DNA of 64,000 nt from NCBI RefSeq assembly GCF_900109685.1, contig NZ_FOBB01000004.1, forward strand, positions 592,117-656,116. Reading direction: 5' to 3'. The notes under the pieces were generated by a model. The model saw only the letters and a list, made by a program, of their open reading frames with translations, did not search any database and was not told the origin of the DNA. Within the stretch, counting starts at the first letter, position 1. Each line of letters begins with the position of its first letter. Origin of the DNA: Chitinophaga rupis (GTDB lineage: Bacteria > Bacteroidota > Bacteroidia > Chitinophagales > Chitinophagaceae). Positions 16,743 through 26,666 of this stretch are shown piece after piece. The position numbers and the translations under genes were made by a program.

Positions 16743-19066
16743 GAGGAGAGGTGTTGATAATTCGCAATTGTAATTGAATCCTGTGGTTTTACAATGTACG
16801 CAGTATCGTGAATGTACACGCTTATTTCCTTATCTGACTGATTGAAAATATTTACGCCATGCTTATCTACCTGCACTTTTAAGAGGGTGCCCCGGAAACG
16901 GATCTTAAAGGCAAAGGACTGCCATTTAGCCGGCAGGAATGGTGCCAGATGCAGGTGACCGTTGCGTACGCGCATACCGGCAAAACCTTCCACCACGCTC
17001 ATCCAGGTGCCGGCCATGGAAGTGATGTGCAGGCCGTCTTCCGTATCATTATTATAATCATCCAGGTCAAGGCGGGAAGTGCGCAGATAAAACTCGTAGG
17101 CGCGCTGCTCATCGCCCAGCTTTGCTGCAATAATAGCATGCACGCAGGGTGAGAGCGAGCTTTCATGCACCGTGCGCGGCTCATAAAAGTCGAAGTTGCG
17201 GCGTATGGTATCTTCATCAAAACGCTCTTCCAGGAAATATAATCCCTGCAGCACATCCGCCTGTTTAATAAAACAGGAACGCAAAATGCGGTCCCAGCTC
17301 CAATGCTGGTTCAGCGGGCGCTGTGCGGGGTCCAGGTCTCTGGCCAAGATCTGCTCTTTATCCAGGTAACCATCCTGCTGCAGGAAAATACCCAGCGTTT
17401 CATCTGCCGGGTAATACAGGTTCTGAATGATGTGCTGCCACTGGGCTGTTTCTTCCTTTGCGCGGAATTTTGTAGCTGCAATAACGGCGGCAAGCTTTTC
17501 CGGCCACTGCCGCTGCACTGTATGCAGCGCATCCAGCGTATATTCCAGGCACCAGCCGGCCATGGTGCTGGTATACCAGTTATTGTTCACGTTGTTCTCA
17601 TATTCATTGGGACCTGTTACGCCCAGCATTACATACTGGTTGCGGGCGCTGCTCCAGTTCACCCGCTGCGCCCAGAAGCGGGCGATAGCGATCAAGACTT
17701 CCAGGCCATAGTCTGCCAGGTATGTTGTATCGCCGGTGTAGCGGGTATAATTATAAATGGCAAATGCCACCGCGGCATTGCGGTGAATTTCTTCAAATGT
17801 AATTTCCCATTCATTATGACACTCCTCCCCGTTCATGGTTACCATGGGATACAATGCAGCGCCGTTGGTGAAACCCAGCTTGGCGGCATTCTCTATTGCT
17901 TTGGGTAAGTGATTGTAACGATACAGCAACAGGTTGCGCGCTACCTGCGGATCGGCCGTGGCCAGGTAAAAAGGAATGCAGTAGGCTTCCGTATCCCAAT
18001 AAGATGCACCGCCGTATTTTTCACCGGTAAATCCTTTGGGGCCAATGTTCAGGCGCGCATCTTCACCGGTGTAAGTTTGATTGAGCTGGAAAATATTGAA
18101 GCGGATCCCCTGTTGCGCGGCAGCATCGCCGGTGATGATAATATCACTCTCCTGCCATTTGGCTGCCCATGCTGCGGCCTGCTCTTCCAGCATGCGGTCG
18201 AAACCCTTGGCGTAGATCTGCGCTATCAGCTGTTTGCAGGCGCCTGTAAGATCTTCCCGTGCATGATTTTCAGAAGAAAGATTAGTGGCATATTTATAAA
18301 TGGTGATCTCCTGGTTGGCACTCACGGACACCACTACACGGCCGGCTACATATTTCTCTGCTTCTACCGGGAGAGCCGGAGATGCTACTTCTACTCCTTC
18401 CCTGCAAATTTTGAATTGCATGCCGGTGCATACATCAAAACCTGTTTTCTTAGTGCGCAGGGTCAGGAAAGAGCCCTGGCTGGTAGCTTCACGGCTTACC
18501 TCTTCCCAGAATTTTTCATCGTAGTTAGCATCCTGGTTCTTTACATCACCGTCTATAAAAGGCGTGATGGTAAGCTGGCCCTCAAAGTTCAGCGGGGTAA
18601 TGCGGTAACGGATGGCACCTGCTTCATCATCTACAATGCTGCAGAAACGTTGTGCGTGCACGCGTATCTGTTTGCCGCTGTTAAGCGTGGCTGTAAAGGA
18701 ACGTTCCAGGTAACCGGCCTTCATATTCAGCACCCGCCGGAAATTGCTTACCGTGCAGGTGTGCAGGTCCAGCACCTCATCATTTATACGTATATCTATA
18801 CCGATCCAGTTGGCGGCATTCAGCACTTTGGCAAAATATTCGGGATAACCGTTCTTCCACCATCCCACACGGGTTTTATCGGGGTAATACACGCCGGCTA
18901 CATAGTTGCCAGGCAGTGTTTCGCCGGAGTAGGCCTCTTCAAAATTAGCGCGCTGGCCCATACGGCCATTGCCAATACTGAAAAGGCTTTCAGATATTTT
19001 ATTGCGATGGGGATCAAATCCTTCTTCGATGATATTCCATTCATCTGTTTTGATATAGTTCTTCAT
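16739..19066 (-). CDS. GH65 phosphorylase, probably maltose phosphorylase
   Basis: A cytoplasmic GH65 enzyme of about 775 residues that would split maltose with phosphate into glucose and beta-glucose-1-phosphate. The N-terminal ~260 residues form the beta-sandwich (SLFSIGNGRMGQRANFEEAY). The (alpha/alpha)6 barrel contains GGASYWDTEAYCIPFYLATA, NGEECHNEWEITFEEIH and GPNEYENNVNNNWYTS; the Glu of GPNEY, near residue 488, is the expected general acid. I chose the ATG at 19066 (MKNYIKTDEW): the longer frame begins with a TTG at 19093 inside repeat island B2 and adds nine residues encoded by repeat sequence. Trehalose or kojibiose phosphorylase is possible in GH65, but pgmB, SusA-like amylase and the importer favour maltose. 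Confidence 0.88.
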   Translation of the reverse strand: MKNYIKTDEWNIIEEGFDPHRNKISESLFSIGNGRMGQRANFEEAYSGETLPGNYVAGVYYPDKTRVGWWKNGYPEYFAKVLNAANWIGIDIRINDEVLDLHTCTVSNFRRVLNMKAGYLERSFTATLNSGKQIRVHAQRFCSIVDDEAGAIRYRITPLNFEGQLTITPFIDGDVKNQDANYDEKFWEEVSREATSQGSFLTLRTKKTGFDVCTGMQFKICREGVEVASPALPVEAEKYVAGRVVVSVSANQEITIYKYATNLSSENHAREDLTGACKQLIAQIYAKGFDRMLEEQAAAWAAKWQESDIIITGDAAAQQGIRFNIFQLNQTYTGEDARLNIGPKGFTGEKYGGASYWDTEAYCIPFYLATADPQVARNLLLYRYNHLPKAIENAAKLGFTNGAALYPMVTMNGEECHNEWEITFEEIHRNAAVAFAIYNYTRYTGDTTYLADYGLEVLIAIARFWAQRVNWSSARNQYVMLGVTGPNEYENNVNNNWYTSTMAGWCLEYTLDALHTVQRQWPEKLAAVIAATKFRAKEETAQWQHIIQNLYYPADETLGIFLQQDGYLDKEQILARDLDPAQRPLNQHWSWDRILRSCFIKQADVLQGLYFLEERFDEDTIRRNFDFYEPRTVHESSLSPCVHAIIAAKLGDEQRAYEFYLRTSRLDLDDYNNDTEDGLHITSMAGTWMSVVEGFAGMRVRNGHLHLAPFLPAKWQSFAFKIRFRGTLLKVQVDKHGVNIFNQSDKEISVYIHDTAYIVKPQDSITIANYQHLSS

Positions 19067-19084
19067 GTCCGTTTTATTAGGAGC

Positions 19085-19184
19085 AGAAAGCAAAAAGCAG
19101 AAAGCAAAAAGCCTATTGTGTTTTGCTGCATTCCAGCTTTATGCTTTATCCTTTATGCTTTAAGCTTTATGCTTTAAGCTTTTC
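19085..19184. repeat. Heptamer inverted-repeat island, AAAGCNN type (copy B2)
   Basis: Left array (AAAGCAA, AAAGCAG, AAAGCAA, AAAGCCT) at about 19087-19114. Right array of seven units (GCTTTAT, GCTTTAT, CCTTTAT, GCTTTAA, GCTTTAT, GCTTTAA, GCTTTTC) at 19136-19184. The middle contains TTGTGTTTTG at 19116, a word also found after the left array in copies B3-B5. The right array encodes the last residues (KLKA) and TAA stop of pgmB, and the left array fills most of the leader of the GH65 gene. Confidence 0.88.
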
Positions 19185-19808
19185 AATACTCATATGATCT
19201 AACCCGGGGATCACTTCGTCTGCGTCTTGCAGTGTGATGGGATCCCCTATGCCAATGGCTTTCATGCCGGCGGCTTTGGCGGCTGCTATGCCGGCAATGG
19301 CATCCTCAAATACCACGCAATGTGCGGGTGTTATATTTAATAGTCTGGCGCATTGGAGAAATACTTCGGGATCAGGTTTGGATGCGGTAACGGTATTGCC
19401 ATCCACGATTGCATCAAACAAGTGCAATAGACCAGTTCTTTCCAGGATGAGGCCTGCGTTTTTACTGGCAGAACCTAATCCCGTTCTTAAACCGGCAGCC
19501 CGTGCCTGCTGCAGGAATGTTTCTACGCCGGGTAATATGTCCTGCGGCGTCATGCCGTTGATCATAGCTACATACCAATCGTTCTTGCGGGTGGCCAGCT
19601 CCTGCTGTTCCAGCGGCGTTTTATCTACCCCGCCCCATTCCAGGATCAGCTGCAGGGAACGCATGCGGCTAATGCCTTTCAGCTTTTCGTTCTGCTCTTC
19701 GGTAAAATCAAATTCCAGCTCCCGGGCCAGTTTCTTCCAGGCTTTATAGTGATACACCGCTGTATCTACTATTACCCCATCGAGATCAAAAATACATGCT
19801 TGGATCAT
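19167..19808 (-). CDS. pgmB: Beta-phosphoglucomutase
   Basis: A 213-residue HAD protein converting beta-glucose-1-phosphate to glucose-6-phosphate. The catalytic pair Asp8/Asp10 lies in IFDLDGVIVDT; the cap region carries HYKAWKKLARELEF and the KLKGISRMRSLQLIL stretch typical of beta-PGM. GLGSASKNAGLILERTGL contains the conserved Ser, and KPDPEVFLQCA plus VVFEDAIAGIAAAKAAGMKA close the active site. It is the standard partner of a GH65 phosphorylase and sits just upstream of it. Its final codons (KLKA plus stop) are made of repeat island B2. Confidence 0.93.
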   Translation of the reverse strand: MIQACIFDLDGVIVDTAVYHYKAWKKLARELEFDFTEEQNEKLKGISRMRSLQLILEWGGVDKTPLEQQELATRKNDWYVAMINGMTPQDILPGVETFLQQARAAGLRTGLGSASKNAGLILERTGLLHLFDAIVDGNTVTASKPDPEVFLQCARLLNITPAHCVVFEDAIAGIAAAKAAGMKAIGIGDPITLQDADEVIPGLDHMSIEKLKA

Positions 19809-19810
19809 AT

Positions 19811-20013
19811 GAAAGCTGAAGGCAGAAAGCTGAACGCTGGGGCATAAAGCTGAAAGCGCAAAGCATAAAGCTGCCTGTGTTTTGTTGTTAATGTTTTATT
19901 GTTAACGTGCAATGTTGAAAGCAGAACGCTGAATACCAAACGCCAAACGCGCTGTATTTTCATTTCCCTTGTGCTGTTGCTGCTGCGCTCAGCATTTGGC
20001 ATTCAGCGTTCTG
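19811..20013. repeat. Heptamer island, AAAGCNN type (copy B3), plus a second inverted repeat
   Basis: Nine 7-nt units (GAAAGCT, GAAGGCA, GAAAGCT, GAACGCT, GGGGCAT, AAAGCTG, AAAGCGC, AAAGCAT, AAAGCTG) occupy 19811-19873 directly upstream of the pgmB ATG, followed by TGTGTTTTG. A separate inverted repeat pairs about 19922-19944 with 19991-20013 (CAGAACGCTGAAT / ATTCAGCGTTCTG core, roughly 20 of 23 positions), ending 1 nt from the GH13 stop. The ~200-nt gap between GH13 and pgmB holds nothing else that I can see. Confidence 0.82.
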
Positions 20014-20014
20014 A

Positions 20015-21862
20015 TTATTTTAATTCCAGCACCAGCGTGGTATTCGCGGGGATGCTGATAGTATCTGTTATGGATTGTTCTTTACCGGTGATAATGTCCT
20101 GGGCTTTGCTAAACCCATTGATCCGTTCTGTAAATCTTGTAGTGGCCAGGCTTTGGGGAGTGTCATTTCCGTTCAGGATCACCATCACGGTTTTGGCATC
20201 GTTGTAACGAAAATACACATATATCCCGTTTTCCGGTACATATTGCATCAGCTTACCGGTTTGCAGCACTTCGTGCTGCTTGCGGCAATTAGCCAGCTTA
20301 CGCAGGTAATCAAACACTTCGTTCTCTGCAGCAGTGCGGCCGGCAGCGGTGAACTTGTTCACGGTATCACCTGCCCATCCGCCCTTAAAATCTTCCCGAA
20401 CCAGGCCATCGGGATTACAGAAATTCTTCATTAATATTTCTGCGCCGTAATAAAGCTGCGGAATACCACGGGTGGTAAGCATGCAGGCCAGCGCCATCTT
20501 ATACTTAGGAATGTTTTCGTTAGTAACGGAAAAGAAACGGCTCAGGTCATGATTATCCAGGAAGATCACATTACGGGTAGCGTCCTGGTATACGAAATCA
20601 TTGGACAGCATATTATACAAGCCGGTAACGCCGTCCTGCGCTTTGGTTTTGCCATTCACCAGGTCTGAAACAGCCCAGAGGAACTGGAAGTCCGTTACAC
20701 CCTGTAATTCCGTATCAAAGCCATGGTTAAGGGTATTGCCCTGTGTAAACACGGCCTGGTTAGGTACGCCATGCACAAAGGTTTCGCCAAAGAAAGTGAG
20801 CTGAGGGTATTCCTTTTTCATGGCCTCCGCCCACTCTTTCATATACCCGGCATCGTTATAACCGTAGGTATCCAGGCGGAAACCATCCACACCGGCATAT
20901 TCTATCCACCAGATATGGCTTTGTGTAAAATAATTACGCACATAAGGGTTGGCCTGGTTCATGTCCGGCATGTGAAGGTCGAACCAGCCATCGGTCATGA
21001 GCTTTTTATCAGCCTGTGCTGCGTAGGGGTCAAAGATGGGCTGCTCTTTGAAATTAGAGCGGGTAAATTCCGGCCATTGATGCACCCAGTCTTTGGAAGG
21101 CAGGTCCAGCATGGTCCAGTGGCGGCTGCCAATGTGGTTATGCACCAGGTCCTGGATCATTTTCATGCCGCGCTTGTGCAGCTCGTCTGTTAGTTTTTTA
21201 TACAGCTCGTTGTTACCATAGCGGCGGTCAATGCGGTAATTTTCCGTAGCGGCATAACCGTGATAGGATGCGGAAGGCTGGTCGTTCTCCAGCACAGGAT
21301 TCAGCCACAAGGTGGTAATGCCCAGGTCCTGCAGATAATCCAGGTGATCAATAATGCCCTGCAGATCGCCACCGTGCCGGTAATACATAGAGTCCCGGTT
21401 GAGGGTGGTTTGCTGCATGCTTTTTACAATGTCGTTGCTTTTATCGCCATTGGCAAAACGGTCCGGCATTATAAGATATACCAGGTCCTTATTGGTTATG
21501 CCCTGCGCTTTTGTCGCGTGGTTACGGGCTTTCAGCTCATAGCTATAGCTGATCTCCCTTGCGCCGGGTTTGGTAAACCGGAGCTTAAAGGTACCGGGTT
21601 TAGCGGCGGCAGTAATATCCAGGTCTACAAACAGGTAATTTGGATTTTCTACCTTATGCACTTGCTTTAAGGTCACGCCCGGGTATTCCAGCTGCACATT
21701 GCGTTCCGCTATCTTATTCCCATGTACAATTAACTGCAGAAAGGGTTGCTGCATCCCTGCCCACCAGAATGCGGGCTCGATGCGCTCCAGCGGCGGCAAC
21801 TGAGCATTTGAGGAAGTAGTAACGCTTAGAAATAGTACGACTATGAGAAATAGTTGCTTCAT
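20015..21862 (-). CDS. GH13 alpha-amylase/neopullulanase, SusA-like
   Basis: A 615-residue secreted amylase. The signal peptide (MKQLFLIVVLFLSVTTSSNA) has no lipobox Cys, so it is probably periplasmic. Residues ~25-120 form the N-terminal Ig-like domain of the neopullulanase/cyclomaltodextrinase group (IEPAFWWAGMQQPFLQLIVH). The barrel carries VYLIMPDRFANGD, DLVHNHIGSRHW, DGFRLDTYGYND (nucleophile Asp331), FFGETFVHG (Glu360) and FLDNHDLSRFF (Asp439), so all three catalytic acids are present. It would cut imported maltodextrins before uptake by the MFS protein. It lies between SusD and pgmB with repeat islands on both sides. Confidence 0.92.
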   Translation of the reverse strand: MKQLFLIVVLFLSVTTSSNAQLPPLERIEPAFWWAGMQQPFLQLIVHGNKIAERNVQLEYPGVTLKQVHKVENPNYLFVDLDITAAAKPGTFKLRFTKPGAREISYSYELKARNHATKAQGITNKDLVYLIMPDRFANGDKSNDIVKSMQQTTLNRDSMYYRHGGDLQGIIDHLDYLQDLGITTLWLNPVLENDQPSASYHGYAATENYRIDRRYGNNELYKKLTDELHKRGMKMIQDLVHNHIGSRHWTMLDLPSKDWVHQWPEFTRSNFKEQPIFDPYAAQADKKLMTDGWFDLHMPDMNQANPYVRNYFTQSHIWWIEYAGVDGFRLDTYGYNDAGYMKEWAEAMKKEYPQLTFFGETFVHGVPNQAVFTQGNTLNHGFDTELQGVTDFQFLWAVSDLVNGKTKAQDGVTGLYNMLSNDFVYQDATRNVIFLDNHDLSRFFSVTNENIPKYKMALACMLTTRGIPQLYYGAEILMKNFCNPDGLVREDFKGGWAGDTVNKFTAAGRTAAENEVFDYLRKLANCRKQHEVLQTGKLMQYVPENGIYVYFRYNDAKTVMVILNGNDTPQSLATTRFTERINGFSKAQDIITGKEQSITDTISIPANTTLVLELK

Positions 21863-21878
21863 GTAAAACTCCGTTCTT

Positions 21879-22025
21879 TAATTACGAATTAATCAATTAC
21901 GAATTAGAATGCAGCGGATGAGTGAATTTATTGTATTTCTGTAACCTTCAATTATAATAGAACAATCCACCCTCACGCAGTACACAATTCGTAATTCGTA
22001 ATTGAATAATTCGTAATTGAATTAG
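21879..22025. repeat. Heptamer inverted-repeat island, AATTACG type (copy A2)
   Basis: Left arm 21879-21907 (TTTAATTACGAATTAATC, then AATTACGAATTAG). The right arm at about 21986-22025 consists of CAATTCGTAATTCGTAATTG followed by AATAATTCGTAATTGAA. The arms are reverse complements over about 29 nt with two or three mismatches. The ~80-nt centre has no gene. The right arm reaches the last codons of the SusD gene and provides its stop (TAATTC). It lies inside the maltose operon between SusD and GH13. Confidence 0.85.
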
Positions 22026-23623
22026 TATCCTGTGTTTTGTTGCAAATTCGGATTCGCAGTTCTGTCGGCAGCGGGGATGGGATACAGCGTGCGGTAATCA
22101 TCCACCGCCTTGCCTTCCTTCACATTACCTTTCCAGGGCCACAGGTAGCTGCTGCCGGTAAATTTACCAAAGCGGATCAGGTCTGTTCTGCGCTGCCCTT
22201 CCCAGAACAGCTCACGGCCTCTTTCTCCAAGAATAAAATCCTGCGTAAGCTGCGGCTGCGTAATATTACCACTGGTATTTCCGTATGCGCGTGTGCGCAG
22301 GTTGTTCACATATTGCAGGGCCGTTGCAGCACTGCCGCCGGTACCGCCGCGCACTACTGCTTCTGCATACATCAGGTACACATCTGCCAGGCGGAACATC
22401 GGATAATCTGTATCCGGAAAATCGCCTGTCTGGTCAGAGCCGTGTACACCTGTGCTGCTTACGTTGCGGTACTTGCCAATAGCATAACCATCGGTAAATG
22501 TAAAGATGTCGTTGATCTCCAGGTTTTGCCCGCTGGTGTAGAACATGGCGCGTTTATCCGTGTTGCCGGAAGGATCGGCAAACTGCCCTACAAAAGCTTT
22601 GGTGGTGCGCAAACCGGCCCATCCGCCGTTAATGCCAAAACTGGCTGCAGGCATGCTGCCTCCTACTGCTGCATGCACCAGAAAGGTCATGCCGCCATAG
22701 GTTTTGGTGCGGATGCCATCAAATGTGATGGGGAAAATGATCTCGGGAGAGGTGTTGTTATCTGTCAGGAACAGCTTACGGTATTCATCTGACAGCGCAT
22801 ATCCTGCACCTATCACTTTAGTGCAATAAGCAATGGTTTCCGTGTATTTCGGTTGTTTAATGTATACTTCTGCATTCAGGTACAGCTTTGCCAGCAGGGT
22901 CCAGGCAGCAGCTTTATCTGCGCGGCCATACTCATTCTGGCGGGCATCTACCAGGTCGGCATCAATAGCTTTCAGCTCTGCTTCTATGTAATTGAACAGG
23001 TCTGCGCGGTTGATCTGTTTGGGAAAAAAGGATGCGCTCACTTCATCTGTTTCTGTAGAAAAAGGCACGTTACCAAACAGGTCCAGTGCATGCCAGTAAG
23101 CCAGGGCTCTTAAGAAACGGGCTTCTGCACGGAAGTGTTTTGCTTCTTCCAGATCTGCGCCGCTGATGCTGTGGCTACTCAGCTTATCGTCCGTTGTTTC
23201 GCGGATGAACTCATTACACACGGCTATTTCGTAGAAGATACGGTCGTACGTAGCTTTCACAAATTCATTGCCGGTGGTCCAGGTCATTTTGTGATAGTCC
23301 GGCAAAGTACCGTCGTTCCAGGATATTACTGCTTCATCTGTAGACAGCTCCTGTGCGGACCAGTACTGGCGGATGTAGTTGGAAAAACCTTCATCGATAC
23401 CGGTAAGGTCCGGCTTACCTGCAGGCCCTTGCTGGCCGCTGATAGCATAACCTGCATACAGCTTGGCCAGGATGGATTTGTAATTCTTAAAATCGTTATA
23501 TACGCTGGCTGATGTTTGGTCATAGAACGGTACACGGTCCAGGTCTTTGGTGCAGGAGCTGGCCAGTAAGGTCATACTCACACAGCCGGCCACTACCCAT
23601 TTATTGATATATTGCTTTATCAT
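22022..23623 (-). CDS. susD: SusD-family maltodextrin-binding outer-membrane lipoprotein
   Basis: A 533-residue lipoprotein with an SPII signal (MTLLASSC, Cys24). SusD hallmarks are seen: AEARFLRALAYWHALDLFGN, the TPR-like RADLFNYIEAELKAID and AAAWTLLAKLYLNAEVYIKQ, YPMFRLADVYLMYAEAV, and the C-terminal FILGERGRELFWEGQRRTDL with IRFGKF and YPIPAADRTANPNLQQNTGY. It forms the lid of the SusC barrel and binds the glycan at the cell surface. Starch or maltodextrin specificity is inferred from the GH13/GH65 neighbours. It lies 19 nt downstream of SusC. Confidence 0.93.
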   Translation of the reverse strand: MIKQYINKWVVAGCVSMTLLASSCTKDLDRVPFYDQTSASVYNDFKNYKSILAKLYAGYAISGQQGPAGKPDLTGIDEGFSNYIRQYWSAQELSTDEAVISWNDGTLPDYHKMTWTTGNEFVKATYDRIFYEIAVCNEFIRETTDDKLSSHSISGADLEEAKHFRAEARFLRALAYWHALDLFGNVPFSTETDEVSASFFPKQINRADLFNYIEAELKAIDADLVDARQNEYGRADKAAAWTLLAKLYLNAEVYIKQPKYTETIAYCTKVIGAGYALSDEYRKLFLTDNNTSPEIIFPITFDGIRTKTYGGMTFLVHAAVGGSMPAASFGINGGWAGLRTTKAFVGQFADPSGNTDKRAMFYTSGQNLEINDIFTFTDGYAIGKYRNVSSTGVHGSDQTGDFPDTDYPMFRLADVYLMYAEAVVRGGTGGSAATALQYVNNLRTRAYGNTSGNITQPQLTQDFILGERGRELFWEGQRRTDLIRFGKFTGSSYLWPWKGNVKEGKAVDDYRTLYPIPAADRTANPNLQQNTGY

Positions 23624-23642
23624 TTTTTCCGGTTTTGGTCAA

Positions 23643-26633
23643 TTAAAAATCAAGATTCACACCCAGGGAATACACGCGGGGACGGGGATAGAACTTGTTG
23701 TCTATGCCTTCGCCTACATTTGTGGTGCCCACTTTATCGTTCCCTAATTCAGGATCCAGGCCGCTGTAACCGGTGATCACGAACAGGTTTTGTACGGTGG
23801 CGGATACACGCAGATTCACCTTATCCCTTAACAGGTGTTTGAAGTTATAGCCCAGGCTCAGGTTATCCATGCGCAGGAAAGAAGCATTCTCTACGTAATA
23901 ATCAGAGAAATACTGGTTCACTGCAAAACCGGTTTCATTTATGCTGGTGGACATATTAGCCAGGTAGTTCTGGTAAGAGAAGTTGCGGTAAGCGCCGTTG
24001 TTGGAGCTGGCATTGTTATATACATAGTTGCCAATGCTGCCGCGTAAAGAGAATCCCAGGTTCCAGCTCTTATAACCGAACTGTGAGTTGAACCCTAACA
24101 GGAATTTAGGATTGGGTGATTTATAACGGTAACGGTCATCCGGCGTTATCTGCCCGTCTTTATTCAGGTCTTCATACTGCCCTTCTACCGGTTTACCATC
24201 TTTATACACTTGTTTGTACACATAGTAAGAGAAGGGTGCGTAACCTACGGAGTGGATCTCAACCGTGTTACCGGTACCGCCGGAAATAGTGCCTATGGGT
24301 ATGCCCTGCGCCTTGGGATCCTGCACCTTGGTAAGGTTGGTGATCTTTATGGTATTGTAGGTGAAGTTAAAACCTGCATCCCAGCTAAAGTCTTTGGTGC
24401 TGATGGGCGTAGCGTTGAGGGTGAACTCAATACCTTTTGTTTCAATGTTACCTACGTTGGTAAGCAGCTGGTTGGTAAGGTTAGAGCCGGCTGCTACCGG
24501 TATTACGCTCAGCAGGTCTTTTGTTTTCTTCACGTAATAATCCACGCTGCCGGAAATGCGGTTATTCAGGAAACCGAAGTCCAGGCCGGCGTTATAAGTT
24601 TTTGTTTCTTCCCATTTGATGTTGGCGTCATAACCTTCCGGGCGCAGGGTAAGGTAATAGCTGTTACCAAACTGGTACTGCGCGGTAGGATCGCTGAGCG
24701 TGTAACGGGGCAGGTAAGGGTAATCGGTTAAGAGCCCGCCGAAATCCTGCTGACCGGTAACACCGTAGCCTACACGCAGTTTCAGGTCAGAAATGGTTTT
24801 GGAATTTTTCAGGAAGGCTTCCTGGTTAATACGCCAGGCCAGTGCTGCTGAAGGGAAAGTGCCCCAGTGCTGCCGGAAACGGGATGATCCGTCGCGGCGT
24901 ACGGTAACTGTTAACAGGTAGCGGTCCAGCAGAGTATAATTCAATCTTCCAAAAAATGATACTAAGGTGTTCTGTGTTTTAAACGGTATGCCGGCAGCGC
25001 TGATGGTATCGCCTTTTGCGTTCAGATCAGGGTAAGTTGGTTCTGTACGGATGAAATCCTGGTAAGAGTAACCGCCTGTTACATCAATACGGCTGCTGAT
25101 ACCCTTCAGGTCCTTTGCATAGTTCAGGTAAAAATCCAGCAGCTTGTTGTTGCGCGTTTGTGAATAAGATTTATCAGTACCTCCGCGGTTAAATACGTTG
25201 CCTGCATAAGCCGGTATCAGGGTACGGCCTTCTGTTTTAGATACGTCGTAACCCAGGTTCAGGTTAGCTCTTAATTCCGGCAGGAAGTGAAATTTATAAT
25301 CGAATGCGATATTACCCAGGCTTCTCTTCACTTCGCCTTTATCATTCTTCAGCTCCAGCATGCTCAAAGGGTTGCGGGTAGCCAGCGTGTTAGGCGCGGT
25401 GTTATTGGTGGTAGGATCCAGCCATTCAAAATAGTTACCAAATGCATTGGTAGTGTGAATGGGTTGAGTGGGATCAAAAGCCACGGCAGCATTAATGGCT
25501 TCCTGGTCTGCAAAACGGCTCTTGGTGATAGCGCCTCTTACATTCAGGTCTATTTTCAAATGATCATCCAGCAGGTGCGGGCTTAAGCTGATGCTGGCAG
25601 ACTGGCGGCGCATGCTGGAGGTTTTGAGAATCCCATCCTGGTTTGTAAAACCTACTGATACGCGGTAGGGCAGCGACTTAACAGCACCGCTAAGATTCAG
25701 GTTATTATCCGTACTAAAAGCAGTGCGGTAAATAGCATCCTGCCAGTTAGTATTGGCGGTGCCCAGCAATGCTTTCTGCGCAGCGGTGCCATGCTCGTTC
25801 ACTACCTGGCGGAACTGGTCTGCGGATAGTACCGGTACAATACCTTCTTTCTGCGACAGGGAGTTGATAGTGCTGAAGTTCACACGCAGCTGATCCCCTA
25901 CTTTTCCTTTTTTGGTGGTGATGATGATCACACCATTGGAAGCGCGGGAACCGTAGATAGCTGTTGCAGAAGCATCTTTCAGGATGTTGAAGCTTTCAAT
26001 ATCATTGGGGTTAATGAAGCTTAATGGGTTGGAGGTACCTTTTACTTCGGCGTTATCCAACGGCACTCCATCTACCACTATCAGCGGATCGTTGCTGGCA
26101 TTCAGGGAAGAACCGCCACGGATGCGGATCTTACTGCCGGCTCCCGGTGCACCGCCGTTGGAAGAGATCTGCACACCTGCTACCCTGCCGGTGATCAGCT
26201 GTTCCGGTGTGGTAACAGTGCCTTTATTAAAATCTTTGGAGCTGATGGCGGTGATAGATCCGGTAAGGTCACTTTTCTTTTGTGTACCGTAACCTACTAC
26301 CACTACTTCATTCAGGCCGCGGGTATCTGCGCTGAGCTGGAAATCCTGCTGCAGCGCGCCGTTAATGGTGAAAGGCCGCTCTATGGGCTGATAGCCGATC
26401 ATTCTTATTACCACAATAACATTGCCGCTGTTAACCGGCAATTTGAAACTGCCATCCGGGCCAGCGATGGTATTCTGATTGGTTCCCTTAATGAACACGG
26501 TGGCCCCGGGTAGCGGCTGACCTGTTTCGTCGGTCACCTTACCGCTGATATTACCTGTTTGTGCATAGGTGATAAGGGAACACGCCATAAAGCACAACAG
26601 TAACAGATACTTGAGAAGGCGTAGTTTTTGCAT
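23643..26633 (-). CDS. susC: SusC-family TonB-dependent maltodextrin transporter
   Basis: A 996-residue outer-membrane barrel. After the signal peptide come a carboxypeptidase-regulatory-like domain (GNISGKVTDETGQPLPGATV), the TonB box/SusC signature LNEVVVVGYGTQKKSDLTGS, the plug (VAGVQISSNGGAPGAGSKIR, ILKDASATAIYGSRASNGVI) and the barrel ending in YSLGVNLDF. It imports oligosaccharides across the outer membrane using TonB energy, paired with the SusD next to it. It is the first gene of the six-gene mal operon. A tandem LacI-type operator lies 34-59 nt upstream of its ATG. No N-terminal anti-sigma-interacting STN domain is seen, in keeping with LacI control. Confidence 0.94.
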   Translation of the reverse strand: MQKLRLLKYLLLLCFMACSLITYAQTGNISGKVTDETGQPLPGATVFIKGTNQNTIAGPDGSFKLPVNSGNVIVVIRMIGYQPIERPFTINGALQQDFQLSADTRGLNEVVVVGYGTQKKSDLTGSITAISSKDFNKGTVTTPEQLITGRVAGVQISSNGGAPGAGSKIRIRGGSSLNASNDPLIVVDGVPLDNAEVKGTSNPLSFINPNDIESFNILKDASATAIYGSRASNGVIIITTKKGKVGDQLRVNFSTINSLSQKEGIVPVLSADQFRQVVNEHGTAAQKALLGTANTNWQDAIYRTAFSTDNNLNLSGAVKSLPYRVSVGFTNQDGILKTSSMRRQSASISLSPHLLDDHLKIDLNVRGAITKSRFADQEAINAAVAFDPTQPIHTTNAFGNYFEWLDPTTNNTAPNTLATRNPLSMLELKNDKGEVKRSLGNIAFDYKFHFLPELRANLNLGYDVSKTEGRTLIPAYAGNVFNRGGTDKSYSQTRNNKLLDFYLNYAKDLKGISSRIDVTGGYSYQDFIRTEPTYPDLNAKGDTISAAGIPFKTQNTLVSFFGRLNYTLLDRYLLTVTVRRDGSSRFRQHWGTFPSAALAWRINQEAFLKNSKTISDLKLRVGYGVTGQQDFGGLLTDYPYLPRYTLSDPTAQYQFGNSYYLTLRPEGYDANIKWEETKTYNAGLDFGFLNNRISGSVDYYVKKTKDLLSVIPVAAGSNLTNQLLTNVGNIETKGIEFTLNATPISTKDFSWDAGFNFTYNTIKITNLTKVQDPKAQGIPIGTISGGTGNTVEIHSVGYAPFSYYVYKQVYKDGKPVEGQYEDLNKDGQITPDDRYRYKSPNPKFLLGFNSQFGYKSWNLGFSLRGSIGNYVYNNASSNNGAYRNFSYQNYLANMSTSINETGFAVNQYFSDYYVENASFLRMDNLSLGYNFKHLLRDKVNLRVSATVQNLFVITGYSGLDPELGNDKVGTTNVGEGIDNKFYPRPRVYSLGVNLDF

Positions 26634-26666
26634 CCTGTGAAATTTTTGTTCAGTTTTAGTTAAGCT

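Noticed and set aside
17909..19177. Long plus-strand open frame of 422 codons opposite the GH65 gene
   Set aside because: It is the antisense shadow of a well-supported GH65 phosphorylase, has a Cys/His/Tyr-rich non-protein-like composition and no domain.
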